A stretch of 64,000 nt of DNA. It comes from DASXUL01 sp036504855. Lineage in GTDB: Bacteria > Armatimonadota > DTGP01 > JAKQQT01. Numbering within the stretch: the first letter of the stretch is position 1; every line of letters starts with the position of its first letter. The notes under the pieces were generated by a model. That model ran no database searches. It was not told the origin of the DNA and worked only from the letters and a program-made list of their open reading frames with translations. The translations under genes and the position numbers were made by a program. Below, one piece after another: positions 43,606-53,739 of this stretch. Location of the stretch: NCBI GenBank assembly GCA_036504855.1, contig DASXUL010000126.1, positions 1 through 64,000 on the forward strand, written 5' to 3'.

Positions 43606-46600
43606 ATGATGATGTTAAGGCGACGTAATTGGATTCTGGTGGCGGGCATCGCCCTCTTCGCCGCCGCGGCCGCGCGGGCCGAGCTCTTCTCGGACACCTG
43701 GGGCCAGGAGCGCACTTACCGCTGGAACGAGCAGCGCACCGGTTTCGGATTCGATCCAACCGACCCCCTCTTCGCGGGACTGCCATCGAACCAGCTCCCC
43801 AGCCTCGCCATCACCGAGAAGCTGAAGAACGGCCAGACGTACCAGGCGATGTCGCCGGACCTCACGTGGATCTACCCCCTGGATGTGGAAGGCGGCGATC
43901 TGGATAACCTCGGCAACCAGTATCCGCTCGGCTACACGCTGGGCGAAATCCACTCCTCGCCCACCGTGGCCGCCGTGGAAGGCCCCTCGACCTACATCCT
44001 TTCCGTGATGTTCGGCTCCGGCACAACCGTGCGGCGGCATCTGCGCAACTCGTTGCCCTCGCTGGCGAACATCTCTTCGCCCTGCGGCGATGACGACCCC
44101 TCGGACGGTCGGGCCGGCGAATACACGGTGCGGGGTATCTACGACAGCGCGGCGGACCCGTATTCCTATCTGGACACTCCATCCGGGCAGGACACCAAGG
44201 CGGGTTGCGTGTTCAGCGTGGACGGGCTGAGCGGAACCACCATATCTCTCGATTCGGGGCTGGACTACAACGACTATACCCGGCAGAATCAGCCGTTCTG
44301 GTGGTGGGGCGTGCGCAACCTGCCGTATTACGCGGATTGCGATACGGAAACGCCGAGCCTCACGGACACGCGTACCTTTGAGAACAGCCCGTCGCTGAAA
44401 GCGAACCGCTTCTTCATCAACGTTTCGGATTCCATGGTCCGCGCTTTCGATTACGGCGCGTGGGAGACCCGCAGCGTTGAGCCGCCCAGCAACAACGAAC
44501 TGGCATACGGCCCCGAGCCGCAGCCGGATGCCACCGTTGCGGGCGACGCCTATTACCGGCAGCCGAAGTACCGCCGCGAGGCCATCTATTCGCGTTACCT
44601 GGCCCCTTCCGTGTCCGCCACCGTAGGCAAGGCCACGGGGGATGGCTTCGATTCCGGCGCCGGCCGCGTTGCCCTGGGCCGGCCGGACATCCCGGAGCGC
44701 CTCACGGATCGCCTCTACAACCTCAGCATCACGGGCGCGCGATTTGGCCTGGCCGCCAATAAGGCCAACATTCTGGGCTCCGGCCAGAAAACGCTCGGCG
44801 ACGTTGTTGACGGCCCGCTGGACAACCGTTTCCGCCTGCAGAACGGCATGGGCGCCGTGAACTCCACGGGCGTTTTCGCGAACCTCGGCAGCTCCGTTTC
44901 CATCGCCTACAACTCCCGCTACTACGGGCACATCAACGCGATCGACGCCGCTACCACTGCGACGCTGCGCAACGAGCGCCGCGATCCGGCCAAGATCGTT
45001 CAAGACACCGGCCTCACTACGAACCAGCTCTACATCGTCGGCTCCGACGACGGCTACGTGTACGCCTTCGACGCCATGCCGGGGAATGCCCGCCGCGTGC
45101 CGGCTTCCGGCGGAACGGCGCAGACCAGCACCTGGGCCGGCCGCCTGGTATGGGCGTTCCACGCCGCGGCCCGCGTGCCGATGTACCATACATCCGCCAA
45201 CGATCCGCTGGTATTGGACGTGACCGCTCCGGGCGAGAACCCGGGGACTGCCTCCAAGAATGGCTCCGACTACGTGCACCTCACGAACGGCGCCCTGGTG
45301 GCGCCCTCCGCCCCCATCGTCAGCGGACCCATCACCAGCAGCCCGGTTGTCTGTGACATCGCGCTGGATTCCTCGGCCTTCAGCCACCCCGGACAGACCC
45401 GCACCGTTGTTATCTTCGGATCCGGCATGGGGCGCCTGTTCTGCCTGGACGCCGCAACCGGCCTCGAGGAGTGGGAGTTCAAGACCACTCCGTTGGGGCA
45501 GACGCAGATCGAACTGAACGCCAACACCGCGGTCCAGGTGGACTCCGTGGCCGGCCAGCCGATCCTCACCTCGCCGACCCTGGGTTGGCTGCCGGGCGCC
45601 GCCAGCCAGTTGAGGCAGACCGCCGCCGGCGGCCGGTTGGCCGTGTTCTTCGGCGCGGACGACGGCAAGGTCTATGCCCTGGACGTGGCGGATGGCTCCC
45701 CGATTCGCTCCGGAACCGCCCCGGGTTGGGACGTGGATGCGCAGCAACTCCTCGGCGCCGCGGGCGGAACGGACCGCGCGCTGCTCGATCACTACGGTTT
45801 CGCCGTGTATCCGTTCGAACGCGGCACAACGAAGCTCCCCAGTTCGATCGTCGGCACGAAGTACGGCCGCCTAACGCCATCCCAGTGGGGCGGCAAGCAT
45901 TTCACCGCTTCCGTGGTGGCCAGGCCTTCCGCGCCCGCCGGCTACTCGAACGCGCTAATGGGGACCACGATTCCCACCGTGGACGCCATCTTCGTGGTCT
46001 CGCCCACCAACCAGGCCGACGCCAGCATCACCAATGAGCCGGGCTTCTCGGGCGGCACGATCTGGGCCCTGAACCCGATGACCGGCGCCGTGCAGTGGAC
46101 GTTCGACCGCTTCCACGACGTTACCCGAGCGGTCAACACCGATTTCGACAAGAGCTCCACGGCGGACTATACGGTTCGCCCCGCCGCGTTCAACGTAACG
46201 CCGGCCTACGCTTCCGGCATCCAGATGTTCGATGAGGCCACTGAAGGCAGTTCCGGCCTCCCTGGCAACCACGACGGCGAGAAGAACCCGCTGACGGGCC
46301 AGAACGTGCTCTTCGCCATCGACGCCACGGGCCGCATGTTCGCCCTGAAGACGGACGCGGGCCTCGCATCGGTGGACCGCCTATACTGGCGCGTGCCGTA
46401 CCCGCTGACCTCGTCCGGCGTAGGCCAGTCCGGCAACGTGTACTCCACCCCCGTCGTAACGTCACCAGACACCGCCACCGGCAATACCAACGACCTGAAC
46501 TTCTCGTTGGACGGACGGTCATGGGTCTACGTTGGCACCTCCGAGGGGCTCATCGCGATCGATACGACCGCCATGCGCACCTCGCCGATTGTGGACGTCA

Positions 46601-49600
46601 AAAACAACCTGCTGCCGCCAGCCACGCGGTACACCGGCGGCGAGTTGACCTGGGGTTGGCAGACGCCGCGCGACTCGTTCGTGCAGGACAGCACAGCCAC
46701 CAAGACGACCTTCATCATCGAGTCGACTCCGGAGGCCGTGGTTTCCACGCCGACCATCCATGCCGGCATGGTGTTCGCCGGCAGCGACAACGGCCTGATG
46801 TACGCATGGGGCCACCAGGCAGACCTCTTCGGGTCCGCCTTCAACTTCGGCAACACAGGCGGCGGCGGCCGGTATACCGGACGGAACCGCCCGCGTCCTC
46901 CGCTGCCTCCGGGCGTCCGCCCGCCGGGTGGAGGCTTCACGCAGGCCACCGGCGAGTTCTTCGTGGATATCTTCCAGGCCGGCTGGAATTACGGCTTCAG
47001 CAGCCCGCAGAAGATGCCCACCGCGCCAACCGGCGCCCCGGTCGGCAACACGAGCAACATCAGTCAGACCACGACCCCGCAGCCGATCGGGACCTCCAAC
47101 GCGGACTTCCAGGTTACCGGCGGCGGCGTGCTGGAGTGGGGCGACGGCATCTTCGTGCAGGCGTGGGGCCCATCGCTGAACAACGCCGCGGCGGCCACCT
47201 CCACCATTGAGGATCGCGGCACGGTGACGTTCCAGCTCACAGGCCCCAGCACCAGCGGCTCGCTGAAGGCCTCCATCGAGGGGACCAGCACCCAGGGCTT
47301 CGCCCGCCAGGTCTTCTATCTGGACCCGTTCACGCGTCGCACGCCGGACTCGCTGCTCTACCCGAACCATCCCACCGGAGAAGTGATCAACCCGCTGTAC
47401 GGCCAGATGCTGCGCCCGGGCGAGATCCCGCCGTACTACACGGTGACGGCCTACTACCAGCCGCCGGACGTGCTCTTGCCGAACCCGGCGAAGCCCGGCG
47501 AGACGGTGGCAACCAAACAGCCGATGCAGCGCGTGAAGATGAACGCGCTCACGAAGTTCCACCTGGCTAACCCGATCAACATGACGGGCTACTTCAAGGA
47601 CGGAAGCTCGGGCTCCATCGTGACGGCCGGAACGGGATCCGCGCTCGCCGCCCAGCCGGACGCTGTGCGGAACGGCAACCTCGATCGCATCCCGGTGGTG
47701 CCCAGCGTCATCGGCGACCACGGCGTGGATACGCGCGCCACGACGACCATGCAGGTTGTTGACCGCAGCCACCTGCAGAACCTGCGCTCCCTGGCGAACA
47801 GCATCACGACGAAATCCGGCGACGATATCGCCCTCAAGGTGAAGGTGCAGCCCGCCCGCATGCGTTGGGTGGGCGGCCCGGCTGCCTGCTATAAGCCCCT
47901 GTTCCACGCCGACGGAGCCGCCTTCGCGAATACCTGGCCGCTCCAGACGCCCCCGGAACCGCTGTGGCTCGGATCGAACGGGTGGACGCGGAGGCGCGCG
48001 ACATTCTACGACACGTCGTCAACCGTGTTCCTCGGCGCGGAGCAGCCGCCGTACTTCGACGGCGAAGAGAACAAGAGCTCGGACTACCCAGACATCGACG
48101 CCAGTCGCGCCACGTGGATCGAGATGCCTCAACTGGCGGGCGACGCGGAAGCGGACGCCACCCGGTCCGACGCGCCGGTCCTATCCGCGGCGCGCTTCTA
48201 CCTGCGCCTGGCGGTTCCGAAGTACCAGCCGGCGAACTACGCTCCGCTGAACGTGCAGGTAAAGGGCACCCCCGGAGTCGGCCCCGGTTACTACACGATC
48301 AACCCGGCCAACAGCAGCGCGGTGCAATCCGCCATCATGGGCTGGAACCCGGTGGGCGGCAGCGGCAAGGGCGGCTATCTGGGGCTGTCAACCGACGTGA
48401 CCGTCAACAATGCGGCGCTGGCCTATAAGGGCCCGCTGGATCCTCCGGGGATCTACAGTCTGCCCGCCACCAACTCCTTCATCGCCCAGGAGACGCAGTA
48501 CCTGACCAAGGTTTATGCGGATGTGAACGGCAACGGAACCGCCGACACGGATCAGGGCGAGGCGTACCGCATGTTCGTCACCGGGGCGCAGGTGCGCCCG
48601 GCCGAGAGCATGCGCGTTACCACCGCCACCATCGACCTGCCGCGCAGCCCGGAAACGGCCATCCCCGGCGGCTACATCCCGTTCCAGTTCTACTACGACC
48701 ATCAGGCCGCAGTGGCCGGCGCTCAACCCGGCGACGCCGACAAATTCCTGTATGGCGAGCGCAACTTCTACTCGCCGTTCGCCGTGTACAACAACGGCAA
48801 CGTGAACCTGTGGGACCTGCGCGTGGACAAGTACGACCCGAACGCGGGGCACCTGGGCGCGCCCTCCGTCGACGAAAACTACCTGTTCGGCGCGGATACG
48901 ATGAGCAACTGGCCGGCCTCGGGTCTGCTCAAGCGCACCAACATCGCCTCCACTCTGGACGCGCTTCCCATCAAATCCGGCGCCGGCTCCCCGGCGGACC
49001 CGAACCTGTGGACGCCGGTGCGCAAGCCCAGCCCGGGCAGCTTCGGCGACGAAGGCCAGGGCCAGGTCATCCAGGTGCATGACGTCTTCCCGTTCGGGCA
49101 GACCGCCGCTTCGCGAGCGCGGACGAGCAACGGCTCAGCCTCCTTCCTGAACACAGACGCGGGCCTGCCGTACCTGACGATCGCCGTGCCGCCCGGCACG
49201 CCGCCGGGACGCTACACCACCCAGCAAGGCCGCTTCGTGCTCTTCGAGGACTCCGGCGGCATCTATGGCTCCGGCCGCCCCTACAACGGCGTGCTGGACC
49301 TGAACAGCGCGGGCGCCCCGATTGAGAGCGGCATCACCTCCGATGCGCAGGTGACGGTGAACGTCTCCGAAACGCGGCTCACCGACAAGGTGGCCCAGCT
49401 TCAGCCCTTCCTGCCGAACGCGGACAGCGGCGTGGCGTTCGCCTCGTCGTTCGCCGGCGCGCCCGGCAGTACGGCGGAGCTGGCGCACATCTGGGCAACT
49501 CTGGCCCAGGATACCACTCCGGCCGCCTATCGCGACCCGACAACGGGCGACATGGTCACCTTCTGGTCTAGCAACCGCCGCCAGGTGGGCAAAGATTCGA

Positions 49601-51927
49601 TCCCCGGCCTGCCGGCGCCGCCCGATGCGCCCAGCGACATGTACCGGATCTTCGGCACGGTGATGCCGTGGACCGACCCGGTGAACCCGCCGGTGAAGAA
49701 CACCGCGGACGTGGACGCGTTCCTGACCGGCGTCATCGCCACCAACCCGTGGGGCTGGAACTACTACGGCGGCCGAACCGCGAACAATTTCTTCTTCCCC
49801 AACTTCACGTCTGCTCGCTGGTTTGGCGAGCCGACCGTGTCGCCCTGGCTGCCCAGCGCCGAGGTGGTGAATACGGCCCTCGGCGTTCCGGCCAACACCT
49901 ATGCTCCTCTGGACCTGAACTACACGTCGCCGGGCGTCATCACGAACTTCCAGGGCATGGAAACGGCGGCGCAGCCCTTCAAGCCCATGATCTTCTGGAC
50001 CGGGCAAGTGGGCATCGGCGCCGAAACGCGCAGCGCCATCTTCTACGCAACCGTGCACGTGGACCACGATACCGGCGCCGTAACCGCCGAGGGCTCCATC
50101 GAAGCCGTGGGCGTTGACGTGGCGAACGCGAAGCGAAGCTTGGATCCGTTCTCGCCCAAATTCGCGCCGAAGCCGTTCCTCATTACGTCCGGCGGAACCC
50201 TCAGCGCGTCCGGCCGGCTATTGCCCACCGCCTGGCTAACGGGCCAGGAGGTATTGGGCCTTGGCGTGGCGTGGTTCGGCGGCGCCCCAGGAGCCTGGAA
50301 GCTCTATGTGAGCACCCTGAAGTACCAGAACGGGGCCCCCGCGCAGGGCGAGGCGTGGAAAACAGTTCAACTTCCGCTGCCCGGCGGCGTGGTGAGCGCC
50401 ATGTACCCCAGCGTCTACTACCATCAGTGGCCGCAGGTGCTGACGGACGCCTCCGGCGCCAGTTACCGGCAGGGCACCATCGAAGTGGCCTTCACCGGCT
50501 ACAGCCGCAGCGGCCGCAACCCGGACATCTACATCGCCCGTTACATCGCCATGACGTCGGACGCGGACGGCAAGAACGGCAAAATCAGCGACTTCGCCAG
50601 CATGGGCTTCGCCCGAAAGGGCGGAGACCCGGGCTCGAAGGCCAACAAGCCGCTGGAGCCGCTGCTCCGCGTGGCGGGAGAGCCGAGGCCCGTGTACCGC
50701 AGCCACTGGGTGAATTGGCTTGGCCGGCGAAACCTGGGTACGGTGATCTACTGGTTCCAGAAGCCCACCGGCTCGGCGAGCAGCCGCGACTACAAGTTGG
50801 TCGCCACGTTCACCGCTCGCAACCCCGGCGGAAACAACGCCAATGTGGTGGAACTGCACCCGGACGCCCAACTGGCGACGGGCGGGAACGTTGACGCCAA
50901 GATCGCCGCGAACGTCTCGGTCTTCGTCAACTCCGCCAGCGGTACCGTGCGATTCGCGACGTCGGATCCCGTTGCGGTTCCGGCGCCCATGACTCGGGCG
51001 CACCTGTACGATGGCGTGATGGTGCAGGATTACATCTATGTGGCCATGAACCCGTATGCGTTGCGCGTGACGGTGGACGACGCTTCCAACAACTCGCAGC
51101 CGCAGATCTGGATGGATGAGAGCCACGAAGTGATCTCCGGCAAGGACCGGCAGGGCGAGACCAGGGAAGATATCTCGCACGGCGCGGCGCTCGAGTATCG
51201 GCGCGACCGCCTGTGGGTGTTGTGGCGACGCGGCTCGGCTCCTGAAGGCGCAACGAAGCAGAGCAGCCTGTTCTATACGACGTACCGCCTCGGAGTGGAC
51301 GTTGGACAGGACCCGTCTGTCGCAGCGGGCACGCCGTCTTCGGTGGTGATCAACCTGGACAAGAACGGCTTGCCGGACGTGCAGATCCTGGATGACCGCG
51401 GCGCCGCCGTGGACACGGTGTTCACCGTGGACCGCAATCGCGGGCGGATCTTCTTCACGGAGGCCAACGACGGCGATCAGGTTCAGGTGGTTGTGAATGG
51501 CACGAACCGCGGCCTGTTCACCATCGGTTGGGTGCCCGAGAACATGCGCAGCCCCACCTACTACGGCACGGATACCACCGGCAGCTTCCGGCTGCCGACC
51601 ATAGAGGCCACCGAGCCGCTGGCCGTGCCCACGCAGGGCCAGGGGAACGACGCGATGCCGTGGATGTTCAAGGATCCGTGGAGCAACATCCCGGTGAGCG
51701 ACCCGTCCTATTACTCGCGCGCCAACAACAGCATGTGGCTGTTCTGGAGCAGCACCCGGCCCAGCCGCGCCTACGGAAACAGCAAGAGCGCGCCGGACCT
51801 GGCGAATGCGATCGCCGGCCGCGATGTCGTCGATCCGTTCTACTACGATCCCCTAACGGGTCTGATGTACGCGTCGTCGGCAAGCGACGTCTACTATACA
51901 ACGTTGAGCCCGGATTTCACGAAATAG
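43606..51927 (+). CDS. Giant secreted beta-propeller protein 2 (2773 aa)
   Basis: This exported protein has signal peptide RRRNWILVAGIALFAAAAARA. PQQ-like blades span about residues 480-1070 (DDGYVYAFDA, GRLFCLDAATG, DDGKVYALDVADG, GGTIWALNPMTG, GSDNGLMYAWG). A Pro-rich linker follows near 1095 (RPRPPLPPGVRPPGGG). The remaining ~1650 residues are beta-rich and unassigned, with a calcium-loop-like DVNGNGTADTDQGE at 1639-1652. ATG 43606 is used because it gives the signal peptide; the frame opens 84 bp earlier. Its function is unknown; it may form a long surface fibre or tip protein with propeller 1. Confidence 0.72.
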   Translation: MMMLRRRNWILVAGIALFAAAAARAELFSDTWGQERTYRWNEQRTGFGFDPTDPLFAGLPSNQLPSLAITEKLKNGQTYQAMSPDLTWIYPLDVEGGDLDNLGNQYPLGYTLGEIHSSPTVAAVEGPSTYILSVMFGSGTTVRRHLRNSLPSLANISSPCGDDDPSDGRAGEYTVRGIYDSAADPYSYLDTPSGQDTKAGCVFSVDGLSGTTISLDSGLDYNDYTRQNQPFWWWGVRNLPYYADCDTETPSLTDTRTFENSPSLKANRFFINVSDSMVRAFDYGAWETRSVEPPSNNELAYGPEPQPDATVAGDAYYRQPKYRREAIYSRYLAPSVSATVGKATGDGFDSGAGRVALGRPDIPERLTDRLYNLSITGARFGLAANKANILGSGQKTLGDVVDGPLDNRFRLQNGMGAVNSTGVFANLGSSVSIAYNSRYYGHINAIDAATTATLRNERRDPAKIVQDTGLTTNQLYIVGSDDGYVYAFDAMPGNARRVPASGGTAQTSTWAGRLVWAFHAAARVPMYHTSANDPLVLDVTAPGENPGTASKNGSDYVHLTNGALVAPSAPIVSGPITSSPVVCDIALDSSAFSHPGQTRTVVIFGSGMGRLFCLDAATGLEEWEFKTTPLGQTQIELNANTAVQVDSVAGQPILTSPTLGWLPGAASQLRQTAAGGRLAVFFGADDGKVYALDVADGSPIRSGTAPGWDVDAQQLLGAAGGTDRALLDHYGFAVYPFERGTTKLPSSIVGTKYGRLTPSQWGGKHFTASVVARPSAPAGYSNALMGTTIPTVDAIFVVSPTNQADASITNEPGFSGGTIWALNPMTGAVQWTFDRFHDVTRAVNTDFDKSSTADYTVRPAAFNVTPAYASGIQMFDEATEGSSGLPGNHDGEKNPLTGQNVLFAIDATGRMFALKTDAGLASVDRLYWRVPYPLTSSGVGQSGNVYSTPVVTSPDTATGNTNDLNFSLDGRSWVYVGTSEGLIAIDTTAMRTSPIVDVKNNLLPPATRYTGGELTWGWQTPRDSFVQDSTATKTTFIIESTPEAVVSTPTIHAGMVFAGSDNGLMYAWGHQADLFGSAFNFGNTGGGGRYTGRNRPRPPLPPGVRPPGGGFTQATGEFFVDIFQAGWNYGFSSPQKMPTAPTGAPVGNTSNISQTTTPQPIGTSNADFQVTGGGVLEWGDGIFVQAWGPSLNNAAAATSTIEDRGTVTFQLTGPSTSGSLKASIEGTSTQGFARQVFYLDPFTRRTPDSLLYPNHPTGEVINPLYGQMLRPGEIPPYYTVTAYYQPPDVLLPNPAKPGETVATKQPMQRVKMNALTKFHLANPINMTGYFKDGSSGSIVTAGTGSALAAQPDAVRNGNLDRIPVVPSVIGDHGVDTRATTTMQVVDRSHLQNLRSLANSITTKSGDDIALKVKVQPARMRWVGGPAACYKPLFHADGAAFANTWPLQTPPEPLWLGSNGWTRRRATFYDTSSTVFLGAEQPPYFDGEENKSSDYPDIDASRATWIEMPQLAGDAEADATRSDAPVLSAARFYLRLAVPKYQPANYAPLNVQVKGTPGVGPGYYTINPANSSAVQSAIMGWNPVGGSGKGGYLGLSTDVTVNNAALAYKGPLDPPGIYSLPATNSFIAQETQYLTKVYADVNGNGTADTDQGEAYRMFVTGAQVRPAESMRVTTATIDLPRSPETAIPGGYIPFQFYYDHQAAVAGAQPGDADKFLYGERNFYSPFAVYNNGNVNLWDLRVDKYDPNAGHLGAPSVDENYLFGADTMSNWPASGLLKRTNIASTLDALPIKSGAGSPADPNLWTPVRKPSPGSFGDEGQGQVIQVHDVFPFGQTAASRARTSNGSASFLNTDAGLPYLTIAVPPGTPPGRYTTQQGRFVLFEDSGGIYGSGRPYNGVLDLNSAGAPIESGITSDAQVTVNVSETRLTDKVAQLQPFLPNADSGVAFASSFAGAPGSTAELAHIWATLAQDTTPAAYRDPTTGDMVTFWSSNRRQVGKDSIPGLPAPPDAPSDMYRIFGTVMPWTDPVNPPVKNTADVDAFLTGVIATNPWGWNYYGGRTANNFFFPNFTSARWFGEPTVSPWLPSAEVVNTALGVPANTYAPLDLNYTSPGVITNFQGMETAAQPFKPMIFWTGQVGIGAETRSAIFYATVHVDHDTGAVTAEGSIEAVGVDVANAKRSLDPFSPKFAPKPFLITSGGTLSASGRLLPTAWLTGQEVLGLGVAWFGGAPGAWKLYVSTLKYQNGAPAQGEAWKTVQLPLPGGVVSAMYPSVYYHQWPQVLTDASGASYRQGTIEVAFTGYSRSGRNPDIYIARYIAMTSDADGKNGKISDFASMGFARKGGDPGSKANKPLEPLLRVAGEPRPVYRSHWVNWLGRRNLGTVIYWFQKPTGSASSRDYKLVATFTARNPGGNNANVVELHPDAQLATGGNVDAKIAANVSVFVNSASGTVRFATSDPVAVPAPMTRAHLYDGVMVQDYIYVAMNPYALRVTVDDASNNSQPQIWMDESHEVISGKDRQGETREDISHGAALEYRRDRLWVLWRRGSAPEGATKQSSLFYTTYRLGVDVGQDPSVAAGTPSSVVINLDKNGLPDVQILDDRGAAVDTVFTVDRNRGRIFFTEANDGDQVQVVVNGTNRGLFTIGWVPENMRSPTYYGTDTTGSFRLPTIEATEPLAVPTQGQGNDAMPWMFKDPWSNIPVSDPSYYSRANNSMWLFWSSTRPSRAYGNSKSAPDLANAIAGRDVVDPFYYDPLTGLMYASSASDVYYTTLSPDFTK

Positions 51928-51937
51928 CAGGGCAGCT

Positions 51938-51967
51938 CCCCGTCCGCCGCGAGCGCGGCGGGCGGGG
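51938..51967. other. Hairpin after the second giant gene
   Basis: A 14-bp stem (51938-51951 with 51954-51967, one G-U) with a 2-nt loop lies 11 bp after the stop. No T-run follows. It is a likely 3' end or barrier before the pilM promoter. Confidence 0.5.
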
Positions 51968-51996
51968 GATGCCCGCCTGGTGAAACGCGCGCCGCA

Positions 51997-52026
51997 TTGA
52001 CCATGCGCGCAGCGTAATACTAAGAT
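51997..52026 (+). promoter_or_regulatory. Promoter of the pilMNOP operon
   Basis: TTGACC (51997-52002) and TAAGAT (52021-52026) are 18 bp apart, about 95 bp before pilM. It separates pilM-P expression from the minor pilin and propeller genes. Confidence 0.5.
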
Positions 52027-52120
52027 GAACAGGTGCCCGGAGCAAGGGCGCATCCCCTTCTGCCAGCGCGGCTGCAAATGAAGCGGCCGAATAGCGCAAC
52101 AAACCACACAAGAGGAACGC

Positions 52121-53713
52121 ATGGCGGTTACCAACAAGGGCGGAACCCCGGTCCTTGGTCTTGACATCGGGGCGGCCTTCATCAAGGCCGTTGAATTGCA
52201 CCCCAGCCGAGGCGCACTCGTCGTCAGCGGCGTGGGCGTCCTTCCCACCCCGCCCGGCTGCATTGTCAACGACGAGATCGTTGATTCCGTGACCCTCGCG
52301 GCCGCGGTGAAGCAATGTCTGGCCGAGAACAACATCAAGACCAAGAATGTGATGGTCAGCGTCGCCGGCCAGTCCTCCGTCGTGATCCGCGTCATCGAAG
52401 TGCCCAAGATGACGGACAAGGAGCTGGCGGAGACGATGAAGTGGGAGATCGATCGCCACATCCCGTTTTCCCCGGATGAGGTGGTTAAGGACTTCCGAAC
52501 GATCCACCGGGCCGTTGAAGATCCCAACGCCGCCAACATGTCCGTTCTGCTGGCCGTTGCGCAGAACAGCGTCGTGTCCGGAATGCTGGATACGGTGTTG
52601 AAGGCCGGCCTCACGCCGATCGCCATCGACGTAGAATCTTTGGCCGGCGCTCGCGCGCTCTTCGACCTCGATGACTCCTTCGCCAAGCAGACGGTTGCGC
52701 TGGTGAACATCGGGTCCACCAAAACAGACGTCGGCATCTACGAAGGCGGAACGCTTGCCTTCCCCCGCACGATCCCGGTGGCCGGAAATGCGATGACCGA
52801 GGCCGTTGCGGCCCGGATGGGCATTGACGTTGCGGACGCGGAGCGGCTGAAGAAGCAGCACGGCTGTGTAGCGGCGGACGCCTCAGCCCGCTTTGGAGCC
52901 GGCGCCCCGGTTCACCAGGAAGAAGAGCAGTTCAATTTCAGCGACTTCGGAGGCGGCATCGATTTCAGCGCTCCGTTAAGCGCCTCAGCCGCTGCGCCGG
53001 CCGCACCGGCCGCGCCCGCCGAAGCCGGCGGCTTTGCGGCCACAACCGAGGGCCCGGTGTTTGGAGACTTCCCGCCGATGCCCGCCGACGCTCCGACATT
53101 TGGAGAGCCGGCCTTCGGAACCGCCCCCACGTTTGGCGCCCCCGAGCCTGAACCGGTTTTCGGCTCGGATTCCAGTTTCACCCTGCCCGATGTAGGCCCA
53201 ATGAACTTCGGCCCCGCCGGGGATATTCCGCAAGAGCACGCGGATACGCCGCCTGTGCCGCCCGTAGCGGCCGCGCCGGAGCCGGCGGCCGCTCCAGCTC
53301 CCGCTGCTGCTCCCGTTACCTCGGTTCCCGAGGTGCTGAGCGAGCAAGAGCGCAATCGGCGCGAGATCTCCGACGCGTTTATGCCCGTTCTCGCCGAACT
53401 GGTGGCCGAGCTCAAGCGCAGCGTGGAGTACTACAGCACGCGCGCCAATGACGCTCGGGTGGATCGGATTGTCTTGTTCGGCGGCGTCTCCAACCTGCCG
53501 GGGCTGAATGCCTTTATGGAGACGGAACTGGGCCTCCCGGTGCAGAGCGCCGGGCTGCCGAAGGCAGTGTCGATTTCGGGCAAGGCCGTAGCGCCCGAGT
53601 ACATTTCGCAGGTGGCGCCGATGCTGCCCGTGGCCATCGGCCTGGCCGCCCGTAATGCCGTTGCCGGCCCCCCGGCTTCTCCCCAGAACGGCAAGGCCAA
53701 GAAGGGCAAGTAG
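52121..53713 (+). CDS. pilM: Type IV pilus assembly protein PilM with an FG-rich insert
   Basis: This 530-residue actin-like cytoplasmic protein has phosphate-1 motif GLDIGAAFIKAVEL, then KWEIDRHIPFSPDEVV, VNIGSTKTDVGIYE and FGGVSNLPGLNAFME. It binds the PilN N-terminus in known systems. Residues ~249-404 are an inserted low-complexity linker rich in Pro, Ala and FG pairs (PVFGDFPP, PTFGEPAFG), which makes it about 180 residues longer than usual PilM. The actin core resumes at RREISDAF. It is the first gene of a pilM-N-O-P operon. Confidence 0.93.
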   Translation: MAVTNKGGTPVLGLDIGAAFIKAVELHPSRGALVVSGVGVLPTPPGCIVNDEIVDSVTLAAAVKQCLAENNIKTKNVMVSVAGQSSVVIRVIEVPKMTDKELAETMKWEIDRHIPFSPDEVVKDFRTIHRAVEDPNAANMSVLLAVAQNSVVSGMLDTVLKAGLTPIAIDVESLAGARALFDLDDSFAKQTVALVNIGSTKTDVGIYEGGTLAFPRTIPVAGNAMTEAVAARMGIDVADAERLKKQHGCVAADASARFGAGAPVHQEEEQFNFSDFGGGIDFSAPLSASAAAPAAPAAPAEAGGFAATTEGPVFGDFPPMPADAPTFGEPAFGTAPTFGAPEPEPVFGSDSSFTLPDVGPMNFGPAGDIPQEHADTPPVPPVAAAPEPAAAPAPAAAPVTSVPEVLSEQERNRREISDAFMPVLAELVAELKRSVEYYSTRANDARVDRIVLFGGVSNLPGLNAFMETELGLPVQSAGLPKAVSISGKAVAPEYISQVAPMLPVAIGLAARNAVAGPPASPQNGKAKKGK

Positions 53714-53739
53714 CCCCAACACGTAAGAAGGCTGTACCA

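Noticed and set aside
43615..45792. Minus-strand open frame of about 725 codons within the second giant gene
   Set aside because: It is a shadow of a gene with clear signal peptide and PQQ blades; no ribosome site or family sequence. The same holds for 35625-38003 and 27881-29524.
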